From Bartonella quintana (lineage in GTDB: Bacteria; Pseudomonadota; Alphaproteobacteria; Rhizobiales; Rhizobiaceae): 64,000 bases of DNA. The position numbers and the translations under genes were made by a program. Location of the stretch: contig NZ_AP019773.1 of assembly GCF_009936175.1 (NCBI RefSeq), positions 1,305,001 to 1,369,000 of the forward strand, given 5' to 3'. This document shows, piece by piece, positions 37,722 to 47,229 of this stretch (the first letter of the stretch is position 1; each line of letters begins with the position of its first letter). A model generated the notes under the pieces. The model saw only the letters and a list, made by a program, of their open reading frames with translations. It made no database searches and was not told the origin of the DNA.

Positions 37722-38900
37722 ATGACAGACTCTTCCAACATTTTGCCTTCTCCCAGTTCCTCCTTCTTGCCCAGCATATCCTCCTCACCCAATGCAACGC
37801 CTTCCACTAACATTCTCCCTTCGGGAAGCGTGATCGGTTTAATAGGCGGAGGACAGTTAGCACGTATGTTAGCCATAGCGGCAGCAGAATTAGGATTTCG
37901 AACGGTTGTTTTTTGCCCTGAGCCGGATTGCCCAGCGGCACAAACAACGAATGACCATATTGTTTCACCCTATGATGATTATTCAGCATTAGATCATTTT
38001 ATTTCTCTGTGTGATATTGTCACTTATGAGTTTGAAAATCTTTCCCTTCAAACGGTTCAATATATAGAGAGAACCAAGCATGTTTATCCTTCTTCCAAGG
38101 CTTTAGAGATTACGCAAGATCGGCTTTTTGAGAAGCAATTTTTGCAGGAAATAGGTATCCGCACGGCATTGTGGCATGCTGTTGATAATCGTTCTTCTCT
38201 GCTTTTGGGACTTTCTGCATTAGGTGGTCGTGGTCTTTTGAAAACCCGCCGTTTTGGCTATGATGGGAAAAATCAGATGATGCTAAATCATCCGAAGGAA
38301 GAAGCCATAGAGGAAGCCTTCACGATTTTTGAGGGACAGCCGTCGATTTTGGAAGAAATTGTTCCTTTTTTATCGGAGATTTCGGTTCTCTCGGCACGCA
38401 CAAAGCAAGGGAACCATATTTTTTATGATTGCCCTGAAAATCAGCATAAAAACGGCATTCTTCATAAATCATTTGTTCCATCGCGTGTTCCGCTTTCGGT
38501 GCAGAAGGCTGCGCAAGAAATAAGCGTAACAGTTATGGACGCTCTGAATTATGTTGGTGTTCTTTGCATTGAATTTTTTGTCTTAATAGATGGTACCCTT
38601 TTAGTGAATGAATTGGCACCTCGCGTCCACAACTCTGGTCATTGGACGCAAAAAGCGTGCGTCACTTCACAATTTGAACAGCATATCCGCGCCCTATGCG
38701 GTCTTCCTTTGGGCAGCACATACCGTCACAGCAATTGCGAGATGATCAATCTTCTTGGCAGCAATCTCAACGATTTCAAATATTTTCTGACGCAAGAGCG
38801 CACATCGGTTCATTTATATGGCAAAAATCCTGTTCAGCCGACCCGCAAAATGGGGCATGTCATCCAATTAACGGGCCCAGTCACCAAATCTGAACAGTGA
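37722..38900 (+). CDS. purK: 5-(carboxyamino)imidazole ribonucleotide synthase PurK
   Basis: 392 residues. An ATP-grasp enzyme that makes N5-CAIR from AIR, ATP and bicarbonate. Landmarks: VIGLIGGGQLARMLAIAAAE (nucleotide-binding start), LGGRGLLKTRRFGYDGKNQ (ATP-grasp loop), and VNELAPRVHNSGHWT (metal-binding site). Before the family's normal start there is a ~34-residue serine/proline-rich leader (SPSSSFLPSISSSPNATPS) with no known role; a later start is possible but no good in-frame ATG occurs before GLIGGG. It follows purE by 18 bp. Confidence 0.95.
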   Translation: MTDSSNILPSPSSSFLPSISSSPNATPSTNILPSGSVIGLIGGGQLARMLAIAAAELGFRTVVFCPEPDCPAAQTTNDHIVSPYDDYSALDHFISLCDIVTYEFENLSLQTVQYIERTKHVYPSSKALEITQDRLFEKQFLQEIGIRTALWHAVDNRSSLLLGLSALGGRGLLKTRRFGYDGKNQMMLNHPKEEAIEEAFTIFEGQPSILEEIVPFLSEISVLSARTKQGNHIFYDCPENQHKNGILHKSFVPSRVPLSVQKAAQEISVTVMDALNYVGVLCIEFFVLIDGTLLVNELAPRVHNSGHWTQKACVTSQFEQHIRALCGLPLGSTYRHSNCEMINLLGSNLNDFKYFLTQERTSVHLYGKNPVQPTRKMGHVIQLTGPVTKSEQ

Positions 38901-39104
38901 CTTATGCTCAAAAATACATGTCATCATAATTTTTTAACAAAGGCGAATCTTTCTCAACAATACCCATCAAGTATTCCAGCTTAAGGGCGGGCACCAAAAT
39001 GCCAAAAAATCCCCCCAAGGATGCTCAAGGATACATCCAAGGATCTCTTTCAAAACACCTCCTCCAATATCACCCGAACGCCCCCTCGAGAACATCTCTC
39101 CAGA

Positions 39105-39265
39105 ATCTCTTTCTCAAAGCCTGTTTCTAATAACGCCCTTAGCACCTCTCACGACTCTCTCCAAACAACGTTCCAGCAATCTCCTCCCTCACAGCATAAG
39201 CATAGCAGCTCTCTTCTTAGCGCAGGTAAAGTCCGTGTTATCTCTAGTGTTTCTTTCTTTTTGTC
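39105..39265. repeat. Direct repeat right of purEK
   Basis: Partner of 36748-36905 (see there). It begins about 200 bp after the purK stop. The remainder of 38901-40097 shows no gene; short frames have no start site or family content. Confidence 0.7.
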
Positions 39266-40097
39266 CCTTTCCTTAGATTATAGGATACCTGCTCATATCA
39301 ATCGTCTATGCTTGTTAATTTTACGATGCGCTCTTCTTGGGTTGAGCACCAGGCAATATTAACCTTAAACGCCTTCGACAGATGAACACAAAAAAAGGAA
39401 TACTCAACAATAATGAAAAACTCCCACATTTTGGTGCATAATTACCGAAAGATATGATCACGAAATTTGGCTCATCCAGGCTCATCCAGTACTGATACAG
39501 CTTGGCATCGTATAGCTGAACAGCTTAGCCTATCTCGTATAGCATTTTTAAGGTTTTCAATGGAAAAGCTGCTAACCGCCATGAACTCTAATCTCGCTAT
39601 CAAGCTTAAAGGGGTTAACACTGCATCAAGCTCTTAGCGCGCTATGCAAAAAAACTATAACTGAGCACAGACTTAAAAACCTAAGCAGTCTAAGATACGT
39701 CCTCTTTACACGAGTCCACGCGAGAACGCACTTTTGGTTTTTTGTATATTTTTTGTTCTTTCTCTTCCGTGTAAGACATCATAGGGCCTATGTAAGGGAT
39801 AATCGCTTGACAAGAATAAGTCTTTTTGTTAGAGGAGATATAATTTTTTACAATTCTCACTTATTCGTTGTGCTAATGAAATATGTTAATCCGTACCTTT
39901 GTTGTGAGGTGCGTTTTGCTTTTATAATCACAGTGAAAAAGTGGGGAGCACGGTGTTATAACGCAATAACAGATTATAACAGACTGTTGTTTATTACGGT
40001 GCTATCTCTTACGGCACAGTGTATGTGTATGGTATTGAGATGACATGTTTAAAGTTAGAGCATTGCGTGATAGGAATATTGATAAACGGTGAGTATG

Positions 40098-40223
40098 ATG
40101 AAAATTAAAAATTCGCTTAAAGCACTGAGAGAACGTCACCGTAACAATCGTTTGGTGCGTCGTAAGGGTCGTGTTTATATCCTGAACAAAACGAATCCCC
40201 GTTTTAGAGCGCGTCAGGGTTGA
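40098..40223 (+). CDS. rpmJ: 50S ribosomal protein L36
   Basis: 41 residues: [20 protein letters not shown] followed by [20 protein letters not shown] and a final G. This is the alternative (cysteine-free, C-) form of L36 found in Alphaproteobacteria, with no zinc ligands. A second ATG directly before (40095) could be used. It is followed by the TPR protein gene 115 bp away. Confidence 0.97.
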   Translation: MKIKNSLKALRERHRNNRLVRRKGRVYILNKTNPRFRARQG

Positions 40224-40337
40224 TGGTTTTTGTGCTTGCTTTTTTGCGGGCATTAAACCTTTTTCGTTTCGTTGGAGGTTTGTCTTTAGGATTGCGAGTT
40301 CCTTGTTTGATATCTCATCTTTTGACGACTTGTTTTT

Positions 40338-41135
40338 ATGAAGTTTTTTATCTTTTTAAAAGCTTTGCGAATGCGGGATTTTTGTATTTTCCGACAAAGT
40401 TTCTTGCTTTTTTTTAGGGTTTTTTTCATTGCTTTTGTAAGCAACTTTTGCTTGCTTTCTCTCGGATACGGACAAAGTCCTCCTTCACTTCCTTCAGATC
40501 CTCCCTCTCCCCAATTGCTTTTGTCCCTGGATGATCTGATACCCAACGAGCCATCTTCATCACCAGCTCTCCCTCATTCTGATTCGACAGCGATCCTTCT
40601 TAAGGATTTTGACTCAGCACACCAATCCCATACTCAAAGAGCTGAGCAAGACAAAGAGGCAGAAGTTTCACGCTTACTCAAGGAATTGAAATTTTGTGCC
40701 AATGTTCAGGAAGCGCAAATGATCAGTCGGCAACTTCAGCGTTTGTGGTCACAATCAGGCAGTGAGACGATTGATCTTTTGATGACGTGGGCTGAAAATG
40801 CCATCAACGCTGACAATTATGGTGTTGCCCTTGATTACATTGATAATGTCCTTGCGCTTTTACCCACTTATGCTGAAGCCTGGGTAAGACGTGCTTGGAT
40901 TCACATTCAATTGAGTGATTTTAAACTTGTTATGCTTGACCTTTATCATGCTCTCAAACTTGAACCACGTAATTATATAGCACTTTTTGCGCTTGGAGTT
41001 ACCATGGAAGCGACGGAACGTCCAGGACTTGCCCTTAAAGCCTATGAAATGGCACTTCAATATTATCCGCAAATGCAGAAGCTTCAAAAGCGCATTGAAA
41101 TCCTTTTAGAACAGCAATCACCACAAGCCCTCTGA
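40338..41135 (+). CDS. Exported TPR-repeat protein
   Basis: 265 residues. A hydrophobic, basic-flanked N-terminus (FFRVFFIAFVSNFCLLSLGY) ending near YGQS looks like a signal peptide or membrane anchor. A ~70-residue proline/serine/aspartate-rich linker follows, and then at least three TPR units: TWAENAINADNYGVALDYID, PTYAEAWVRRAWIHIQLSDF, and YIALFALGVTMEATERPGLA. Such proteins are periplasmic scaffolds. Rhizobial genomes often have a TPR gene right after rpmJ. Several upstream ATGs (40338, 40368) make the exact start uncertain. Confidence 0.82.
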   Translation: MKFFIFLKALRMRDFCIFRQSFLLFFRVFFIAFVSNFCLLSLGYGQSPPSLPSDPPSPQLLLSLDDLIPNEPSSSPALPHSDSTAILLKDFDSAHQSHTQRAEQDKEAEVSRLLKELKFCANVQEAQMISRQLQRLWSQSGSETIDLLMTWAENAINADNYGVALDYIDNVLALLPTYAEAWVRRAWIHIQLSDFKLVMLDLYHALKLEPRNYIALFALGVTMEATERPGLALKAYEMALQYYPQMQKLQKRIEILLEQQSPQAL

Positions 41136-41878
41136 ATTCTTTAGAGAGATGTGTCGTTTAAGCCGATAATTAAGGAACACGAGAAATATCTGTTTTTTCC
41201 TTTATCATTTTGAATGAAACTCTTTGTTTAAACAGTTAAGAGTATCATCTCTGTTTTTGGATGAGGTTTTTGACCAAATTTTATCCCTGCTTCTGCTGCA
41301 GCAGTCAAAATCTGAATGACCATTTTTCCCAATTCGTCAATATATCCAAACAACAGAAAATACTTTATATGTTAGCTTTAATGTGCCTTATATCATCGTT
41401 TTGATAGGCAGTATTTTACGGCACAAGGAATAAGTATAGCTTCTGTGTCATCAAGAAGTTTTTTTCCATGAAACTGTAACAACCTTCCCCTCACGATACA
41501 GTTCCATAACGATATTAACCCTTAAAGCTTCAGAGATAAAAGAAAGTTCACTCTTAGGAAATGGTCTCGCAAAATAGCGCGCATTATACAACCGACTCCT
41601 CAATAGAATGAATTCAACTGCATATTTAATAAGCAATACAAAAATACTTGAGACTGCAATCTCTCCCATCCTTCTTCTTTTAATTTCAAATGAGCGTTTA
41701 CATAGGATGTGTTTTTGCCAATGACCATTATGGTATGAGAATCTTTTATCAACGCATTCTGGTGATGCGTTGTTTCATTTCGATTTTGAGATGATGATGA
41801 AAAAGAAAGTAAAACAAAAGAATTGCATTAAAGGCCATTTTATCTCTAGTAAAAAATTTCAAATTATTTCATAATAAG
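41136..41878. other. Intergenic region with one doubtful small frame
   Basis: About 740 bp. A minus-strand 72-codon frame at 41451-41669 starts with an ATG and a near AGAAGAAGG and has a hydrophobic N-terminus (SSIFVLLIKYAVEFILL) followed by a basic tail; a weakly similar stretch occurs near 39350. It may be a remnant or a small membrane protein. Nothing else is seen. Confidence 0.35.
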
Positions 41879-42047
41879 AGTGGTGTTCTGCGCTTCTCGA
41901 CAGGAAATAACATATCCTGAGACCTTAGTGATCTCCAAGGGAGCTGTCCCTGATCAAGCCCGTGGGCTTTTTCATATGGCGCCCACCTATTTTGTAGGTT
42001 CCCGGGATCAACTTTTTCCATCGGTCGTTGTGGATCACCACTTTTTT
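41879..42047 (+). ncRNA. ssrS: 6S RNA
   Basis: A structured ~165-nt RNA directly upstream of the 5-formyl-THF cyclo-ligase gene, the classic 6S RNA position. The ends pair (AGTGGTG at 41879 with CACCACT at 42036-42042), followed by a T-run. Internal complementary segments (GATCTCC/GGGAGCTGTCCC; CCCGTGGGC; CCCACCTATTTTGTAGGT) allow the long, bulged hairpin with central loop. 6S RNA mimics an open promoter and binds the housekeeping RNA polymerase in stationary phase. Identified by position and folding only. Confidence 0.75.
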
Positions 42048-42192
42048 GGCAAATGAAGCCCATCGTTATCGTTCTTTTTCACATGAAATAAATCACTATA
42101 ATCTTTTTAAAAGATTTGTGAGAGCTTTTATGGGCTTAGGCTCTTTCATTTTGTTGCACCTTGTCGCTATTTATGGAATGCTTGGTGAAGCA

Positions 42193-42801
42193 ATGACACA
42201 AAATACAAAAAACCCACACTCTGCTTCATTGGTCCGATCACAATTACGCAAGAGCAGTTTGTCGCGTCGTGATGCGCTGTCAGCACAAGACCGCGCTCTC
42301 TTTTCGCAGCGCGCCTGTTCTCACTTCATGCATGTCCTTGAACAAAGAGGGGAAGATTTTTCGCGCATGATTCTGGCAGGCTATTGGCCCATTAAATCGG
42401 AAATAGATCCCCGTCCTCTATTTGATGCTATAACGTTCCGTGGTGGGCGCTTAGCATTACCGGCAGTGCTTGATTCAACCACCATGGTTTTTCGTACATT
42501 TTCACAGAGCACGGTTTTAGAACCTATGCGTTTTGGCACATTGGGTCCTAGTACAGGAAATGCAATTGTTGTCCCAAGCCTTATTATTGTTCCCCTTTCG
42601 GCGTTTGACAATCAATGTCATCGTCTTGGTTATGGAGGGGGATACTATGATCGGGCTGTTAAAGCTCTTGAAAAACAAGGGCATCAGATTAATTTATGGG
42701 GTTTAGGCTTTTCGTGTCAGGAAGTTTCGTCGATTCCCCATGCAGAGCATGATCTGGTTTTGCAGGGAATTTTTACAGAAAAAGGTTTCTTAAAGCGTTA
42801 A
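42193..42801 (+). CDS. 5-formyltetrahydrofolate cyclo-ligase
   Basis: About 202 residues. It has LVRSQLRKSSLSRRDALSAQ at the N-terminus, ILAGYWPIKSEIDPRPLFDA, and the ATP/folate site LIIVPLSAFDNQCHRLGYGG with GGYYDRAV. The enzyme turns 5-formyl-THF into 5,10-methenyl-THF. I chose the ATG at 42193 from family alignment; the frame is open back to 42028, inside the 6S RNA, so transcription from the 6S promoter likely reads into it. Two fragments of its 3' half occur at 43740-44152. It is followed directly by ymdB. Confidence 0.9.
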   Translation: MTQNTKNPHSASLVRSQLRKSSLSRRDALSAQDRALFSQRACSHFMHVLEQRGEDFSRMILAGYWPIKSEIDPRPLFDAITFRGGRLALPAVLDSTTMVFRTFSQSTVLEPMRFGTLGPSTGNAIVVPSLIIVPLSAFDNQCHRLGYGGGYYDRAVKALEKQGHQINLWGLGFSCQEVSSIPHAEHDLVLQGIFTEKGFLKR

Positions 42802-42804
42802 AGT

Positions 42805-43641
42805 ATGATTAAAACGCCCATGCGTTTTTTATTTTTAGGTGACATTGTCGGAACAACGGGCTGTCGGGCTGTTTTTGAACAGCTGCCGCAGCTTATTGAA
42901 AAATGGCAGCTTGATTTTGTTGTCGTGAATGGTGAAAATGCTTCTGGTGGTTTTGGTATCAGCCAGGAGATTTATCAAGATCTTTTAATGGTCGGTGTTG
43001 ACGTTGTGACAACGGGCAATCACGCTTTTTCATGCAAAGAAACATTGTACTATGCGCATGAGAACGATCGTTTTTTACGTCCAGCCAACTTTTCTAAGGA
43101 AACTCCAGGAAGGGGTTCGGGTGTTTTTACGGCGAAGAATGGAGCTCGTGTCCTTGTTGCGAATCTTTTAGGGAAAGTTTTTATGCCGTGCAAGGTCGAT
43201 GATCCGTTTGAAACAGCTGAAAATATTCTGTTCGCCTGTTCTTTGATGGAGCAAGCAGATGCGATTATTTTTGACTTTCACGCAGAAACGACGAGTGAGA
43301 AGCAATGTTTTGGGCATTTTCTTGATGGTCGTGTCAGCGTTATTGTAGGCACCCACACACACACTCCAACGGCTGATGCACAAATTTTAGAAGGAGGCAG
43401 TGCTTATTTGTCGGATGCGGGGATGTGTGGAGATTATAATTCGTCGCTTGGGATGGATAAGGAAGAGCCTTTACACCGTTTTCTTTATCAAAAGAAGCAG
43501 GATCGTTATGAGCCAGCGCGAGGTCCTGCAACACTTTGCGGTTTAGCGGTTGAAATTTCCAATCGAACAGGATTAGCCGAAAAGGTCTCAGCGGTACGGA
43601 TTGGTCCCCATTTAAAACCTGAGAGTCCAGATTTTTGGTAA
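42805..43641 (+). CDS. ymdB: YmdB-family metallophosphoesterase (TIGR00282)
   Basis: 278 residues. Metal-ligand motifs occur in order: FLGDIVGTTG, VNGENASGGFG, TTGNHAF, DFHAETTSEK, and GTHTHTPTAD. The family contains cyclic-nucleotide phosphodiesterases (B. subtilis YmdB cleaves cAMP and affects biofilm and RNase Y activity). It starts 4 bp after the cyclo-ligase stop, so the two are co-transcribed; this pairing is common in Alphaproteobacteria. An alternative ATG is five codons later (MRFLFLGD). Confidence 0.92.
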   Translation: MIKTPMRFLFLGDIVGTTGCRAVFEQLPQLIEKWQLDFVVVNGENASGGFGISQEIYQDLLMVGVDVVTTGNHAFSCKETLYYAHENDRFLRPANFSKETPGRGSGVFTAKNGARVLVANLLGKVFMPCKVDDPFETAENILFACSLMEQADAIIFDFHAETTSEKQCFGHFLDGRVSVIVGTHTHTPTADAQILEGGSAYLSDAGMCGDYNSSLGMDKEEPLHRFLYQKKQDRYEPARGPATLCGLAVEISNRTGLAEKVSAVRIGPHLKPESPDFW

Positions 43642-43715
43642 CCTCTCTTCGGGGAAACATCCCTCTTTGGGGCAACGACACCTCTTTGGGGAAACGGCGC
43701 CTCTTTGGAACGCCT

Positions 43716-44152
43716 TCTTTAGCATTTCGATTCTTCTAGACAGTTCTCCTCGATGATTTATTTAGCAAGCCTTATAATTGTTCCCCTTTCTGCGTTTGAT
43801 AATCAATGGCATCGTCTTGGACTAGGGAGGGGGGATACTATGACGGGCTAAAGCTCTTAAAAAACAAGGGTATCAGATTGAGCATTTCGATTCTTCTAGA
43901 CAGTTCTCCTCGATGATTTGTTTAGCAAGCCTTATAATTGTTCCCCTTTCGGCGTTTGACAATCAATGGCATCGTCTTGGACTAGGGAGGGGGGATACTA
44001 TGATCGGGCTAAAGCTCTTAAAAAAACAAGGGCATCAGATTAATTTATGGGATTTAGGCTTTTCGTGTCAGGAAGTTTCGTCGATTCCCCATGCAGAGCA
44101 TGATCTGATTTTGCAGGGAATTTTTACAGAAAAAGGTTTCTTAAAGCGTTAA
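43716..44152 (+). pseudogene. Two tandem 3' fragments of the 5-formyl-THF cyclo-ligase gene
   Basis: The first (about 43760-43876) and second (about 43925-44152) both match the gene's end from SLIIVPLSAFDNQ on. The second runs to the original stop (HAEHDLILQGIFTEKGFLKR). Each is preceded by the same ~45-bp leader (AGCATTTCGATTCTTCTAGA at ~43720 and ~43880), so a ~160-bp unit was itself duplicated. The second has a short open frame but lacks the N-terminal substrate half, so it is not an active enzyme. Confidence 0.85.
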
Positions 44153-44240
44153 GGGAGGCATTTCCTTTCGCGATTTTCTTTGAAAAAAGTTTTTCTCGGG
44201 TAAGATCCTTACTGATGGACATTTCCGAAGGATTTTTCTT

Positions 44241-44270
44241 TATCCCCCTTCGGGGGTAGCCTTTTTGTTG
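44241..44270 (+). terminator. Intrinsic terminator-like hairpin
   Basis: ATCCCCC, a TTCG tetraloop, then GGGGGTA, followed on the + strand by GCCTTTTTG. It closes the fragment region and could also serve, less well, for the tRNA on the minus strand. Confidence 0.65.
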
Positions 44271-44310
44271 AAGATCTGCAAAAAAACGTCTAAACAATGC
44301 CGCTAAGCAA

Positions 44311-44385
44311 TGGTGCTGCGAGAGAGGATTGAACTCTCGACCTCTCCCTTACCAAGGGAGTGCTCTGCCACTGAGCTACCGCAGC
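44311..44385 (-). tRNA. tRNA-Thr (anticodon GGT)
   Basis: On the minus strand a complete cloverleaf of 75 nt: GCTGCGG acceptor, D-arm GCTCAGTGGCAGAGC, anticodon stem CTCCC/GGGAG with loop TTGGTAA (anticodon GGT at 34-36), and T-arm GAGAGTTCAATCCTCTC, then CCA encoded in the DNA. No repeat suggesting a phage attachment site is visible at its 3' end. Confidence 0.95.
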
Positions 44386-44549
44386 ATTTTTTCAACCTTT
44401 GCGCTGCCTTGTGCCATATTGTCTTAAAATAGGCAAGAGAGCATTTCTGTATTCTTGAAAGAAAACACGTCTTGTGTCATGACATAAATTCCTTATACAA
44501 CAGCAATGGATTGCTTAAAGAAGTTCAATACTGTTCAAAGGGTTGCGCG

Positions 44550-44702
44550 ATGATACAAATGCATCAAAACCAAAAGCAAGAAAAAATGAATCACCAAGAG
44601 CAAAAGGCGAAACAGCGTCAGGAAAGACTGGCGAAACAATTGCGCCAAAATCTCAAACGCCGAAAAGAGCAAAGTCGAAAAAGGGCGCAAACAGAACTCT
44701 AA
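44550..44702 (+). CDS. Small basic coiled-coil protein upstream of murA
   Basis: About 50 residues, almost entirely charged helix (QEQKAKQRQERLAKQLRQNL, then KRRKEQSRKRAQTEL). Small proteins with the ...LAxxLRxNLKRRKxQ... pattern stand upstream of murA in many Rhizobiales; function unknown. AAAGGG precedes the ATG at 44550. A longer frame from 44472 adds unrelated residues. It may be co-transcribed with murA, 170 bp on. Confidence 0.7.
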   Translation: MIQMHQNQKQEKMNHQEQKAKQRQERLAKQLRQNLKRRKEQSRKRAQTEL

Positions 44703-44873
44703 AAAGAATACCTCTTACAGCATCTTTGCAACCAAACCTCTCAATGATTCGTTCTAACATTTGGAATTCGTTTTAAAACCATAGCATTCATTCTAAAACC
44801 ATAATAAAGAATAACTTCCCAAGGGGAAAAAACCTTTGGAAGGGGACATGCAAAGGAAAAGAGGGAAAGCACT

Positions 44874-46169
44874 ATGGATTCTATTCAAATTGTTGGTGGG
44901 AAAAAACTTAAAGGCACTATTCCTATTTCAGGGGCAAAAAATGCTGCCTTGCCTCTGATGATCGCAGCTTTGCTCACCGAAGAAACTGTCACTTTAGACA
45001 ATATCCCCCATCTTGCTGATGTTGAACTGTTAATCCGCATACTTAACAATCACGGTGTCGGCTATGCCGTCGACGGACAAAAATCCCACCACGATTGTAC
45101 TGATTCAAGAACAATCCATTTTACCGCACAAAAAATAACCACAACATACGCACCATACGAACTTGTGCGAAAAATGCGGGCAAGTTTTTGGGTAATCGGG
45201 CCACTGCTTGCACGGTGTCACGAGGCTTATGTTTCCCTCCCCGGAGGATGCGCTATCGGAACTAGACCCGTCAATTTTATTCTCGAAGGGCTTAAAACTC
45301 TAGGAGCTCGTATTGCTATCGAAAATGGATATGTCCATGCTAAAGCGCCAAAAGGATTAAAAGGCGCACACTATCATTTTCCTAAAGTCACTGTTGGTGG
45401 AACACATGTTATGCTCATGGCGGCAGCAACTGCAAACGGAACAACTCTCCTTGAAAATGCTGCTTGTGAACCAGAAGTGACCAATCTTATCCAAGCCCTT
45501 AACGCCATGGGTGCAAAAATAACGGGTGAAGGAACATCAACCCTCACCATCGAGGGTGTCAAAAAACTTCATGGAGCAAGAATATCTGTCATCGCTGACC
45601 GAATAGAAGCCGGAACCTATGCCATGGTTGTTGCTATGACCGGTGGCAATGTATTGCTCAAAAATGCTAACCCGCACCATCTTACGCAAGTGCTCGAGGT
45701 CCTCCAAAAAACCGGGCTTGATATTGAGATAAAACCGCAAGGACTGCACCTCAAACGAAATCCACGGCAAACAAAAATAATGCCCGTCAATATAAAAACA
45801 GGGCCTTATCCCGCTTTTCCAACTGATCTCCAAGCGCAATTCATGGCACTGATGACACGCGCTCAAGGAACTGCTTGTATTACTGAAACGATTTTCGAAA
45901 ATCGCTTCATGCATGTTCAGGAACTCACCCGTTTAGGCGCTCAAATAAAGCTTGATGGGCAGACAGCAACTGTCTACGGAAGAGAACATCTGCAAGGTGC
46001 CCCAGTGATGGCTACCGATTTGCGTGCTTCCGTTTCTCTTGTTATTGCTGCACTGGCGGCAAAAGGAGAAAGCGTCATCAACCGCGTGTATCACCTTGAT
46101 CGCGGCTTTGAAAGGTTGGAAGAAAAATTAGCCCGGTGTGGGGCTATCATTCAACGCATAACAGTCTAA
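44874..46169 (+). CDS. murA: UDP-N-acetylglucosamine 1-carboxyvinyltransferase MurA
   Basis: 431 residues. It begins MDSIQIVGGKKLKGTIPISG, with KNAALPLMIAALL; the active-site cysteine is C126 in LPGGCAIGTRPV; a conserved arginine loop region lies in DRIEAGTYAMVVAMTGGNVL, and DLRASVSLVIAALAAKGES near the end. It catalyses the first committed step of peptidoglycan synthesis, adding enolpyruvate to UDP-GlcNAc, and is blocked by fosfomycin at the cysteine. GAGGGAAAG precedes the ATG. It is complete, and ends the conserved housekeeping run; the phage-type island begins 100 bp on, on the other strand. Confidence 0.97.
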   Translation: MDSIQIVGGKKLKGTIPISGAKNAALPLMIAALLTEETVTLDNIPHLADVELLIRILNNHGVGYAVDGQKSHHDCTDSRTIHFTAQKITTTYAPYELVRKMRASFWVIGPLLARCHEAYVSLPGGCAIGTRPVNFILEGLKTLGARIAIENGYVHAKAPKGLKGAHYHFPKVTVGGTHVMLMAAATANGTTLLENAACEPEVTNLIQALNAMGAKITGEGTSTLTIEGVKKLHGARISVIADRIEAGTYAMVVAMTGGNVLLKNANPHHLTQVLEVLQKTGLDIEIKPQGLHLKRNPRQTKIMPVNIKTGPYPAFPTDLQAQFMALMTRAQGTACITETIFENRFMHVQELTRLGAQIKLDGQTATVYGREHLQGAPVMATDLRASVSLVIAALAAKGESVINRVYHLDRGFERLEEKLARCGAIIQRITV

Positions 46170-46273
46170 CCCTTTTCACCTCTTCACCGTCTTCATTTCT
46201 TTTGGGGATTGTCCCCTTCTTCTTTGGGGGCTCCCTTGGGAGAGTATTTCTCTTTAAATAAGGTGCATTTTCT

Positions 46274-46942
46274 TCAAGCTCCCTGCTTGGGCTCTCCTCC
46301 AAGGTGGTTTTTTCTCATATCAAGCCCTGTCGTGGCACGCTGAATTTGCTGCACCATCATCTCCAAGGCCTCATTAAAACAGCTAATCTCACTTTCAAGC
46401 TTGCGAATATAGGCTTCGTCACGATAGGCGCGTTTAATCAAAGGAGGCATATCAGGCCAATAGAGCATCAAATCCACCCATTCGCGTTGAGCGATCCATA
46501 ATCCTCCCTGACATTGTGCTTTATGCTCTGCTGGAAAAGTTTTTTGATAGAAATGAGGGATCAGAATTTCAGGTTTTTTGGTTTTAATTTCCAAAAGTCC
46601 ATTTGTTCCAATAAAAGCATCAGGAGAAAAACCTTTCATGCGATCATCAGCCAGAACAAATCCAATACATTGAGGCTCGGTTTGCGTGAATGTACCATAA
46701 AGCTGCCGCGCGCTTGGTTCTAATTCTGTTCCGCGTCGCATAGAAAGGGTTTTCCCCTCTTCGACGGATTTTCCAGTAATTCTTTCTCCAGCGAGCTTCA
46801 TCATAACGGAATAATATTTTGAGGTTTTTTGTCCCTGTTTTTTTCGTGCCATAACTATTTCAAACAAAGAAGCCGTAATCAATCCATTGCGCGCTTGATG
46901 CCATTCCTCTGTTCCTTGAATACAATCGATAATAATTGGCAT
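46274..46942 (-). CDS. YqaJ-type phage recombination exonuclease
   Basis: About 222 residues. It has the YqaJ/lambda-exonuclease arrangement: GTEEWHQARNGLITAS at the N-terminus, FSPDAFIGTNGLLEIKTKKP (the D...ExK nuclease core) in the middle, and AQCQGGLWIAQREWVDLMLY after it. It should degrade one strand of double-stranded ends for phage recombination. GGGGGGATATC stands before the ATG at 46942. No single-strand annealing partner (Bet/RecT) is seen in the window. It marks one end of the replication-type island. Confidence 0.88.
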   Translation of the reverse strand: MPIIIDCIQGTEEWHQARNGLITASLFEIVMARKKQGQKTSKYYSVMMKLAGERITGKSVEEGKTLSMRRGTELEPSARQLYGTFTQTEPQCIGFVLADDRMKGFSPDAFIGTNGLLEIKTKKPEILIPHFYQKTFPAEHKAQCQGGLWIAQREWVDLMLYWPDMPPLIKRAYRDEAYIRKLESEISCFNEALEMMVQQIQRATTGLDMRKNHLGGEPKQGA

Positions 46943-47229
46943 GATATCCCCCCATCTTTGAAACGCCTTCGATTTTTGAAACATTCTCTCTTTTAAAGCT
47001 CGCCCCCTCTTTGAACTCTTTTGCGATTAATTCATCTTGATTTTTCTTTTAAAGATTATCAAAAGCAGCTTTTTTCACTTTGAGAGTTCTGCAAATGTCT
47101 CTTTCTGATTTTTCAAGCACTCTTTGCCTGTTGCAAGCAAGGAAGTGAAAATGCTTTTTTCGTAGATTTGCTTTTACGGAAACTTCTGCCATCTCCCGTA
47201 AGTCTGTCTCCGCACACCCCATGGTGCAC

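Noticed and set aside
43913-44152. Second cyclo-ligase gene
   Set aside because: Only the 3' end is present and the N-terminal half of the enzyme is missing.
44311-44385. tRNA-Thr as phage attachment site for the 46-55 kb island
   Set aside because: No copy of the tRNA 3' end is seen at the other side and no integrase gene is present.
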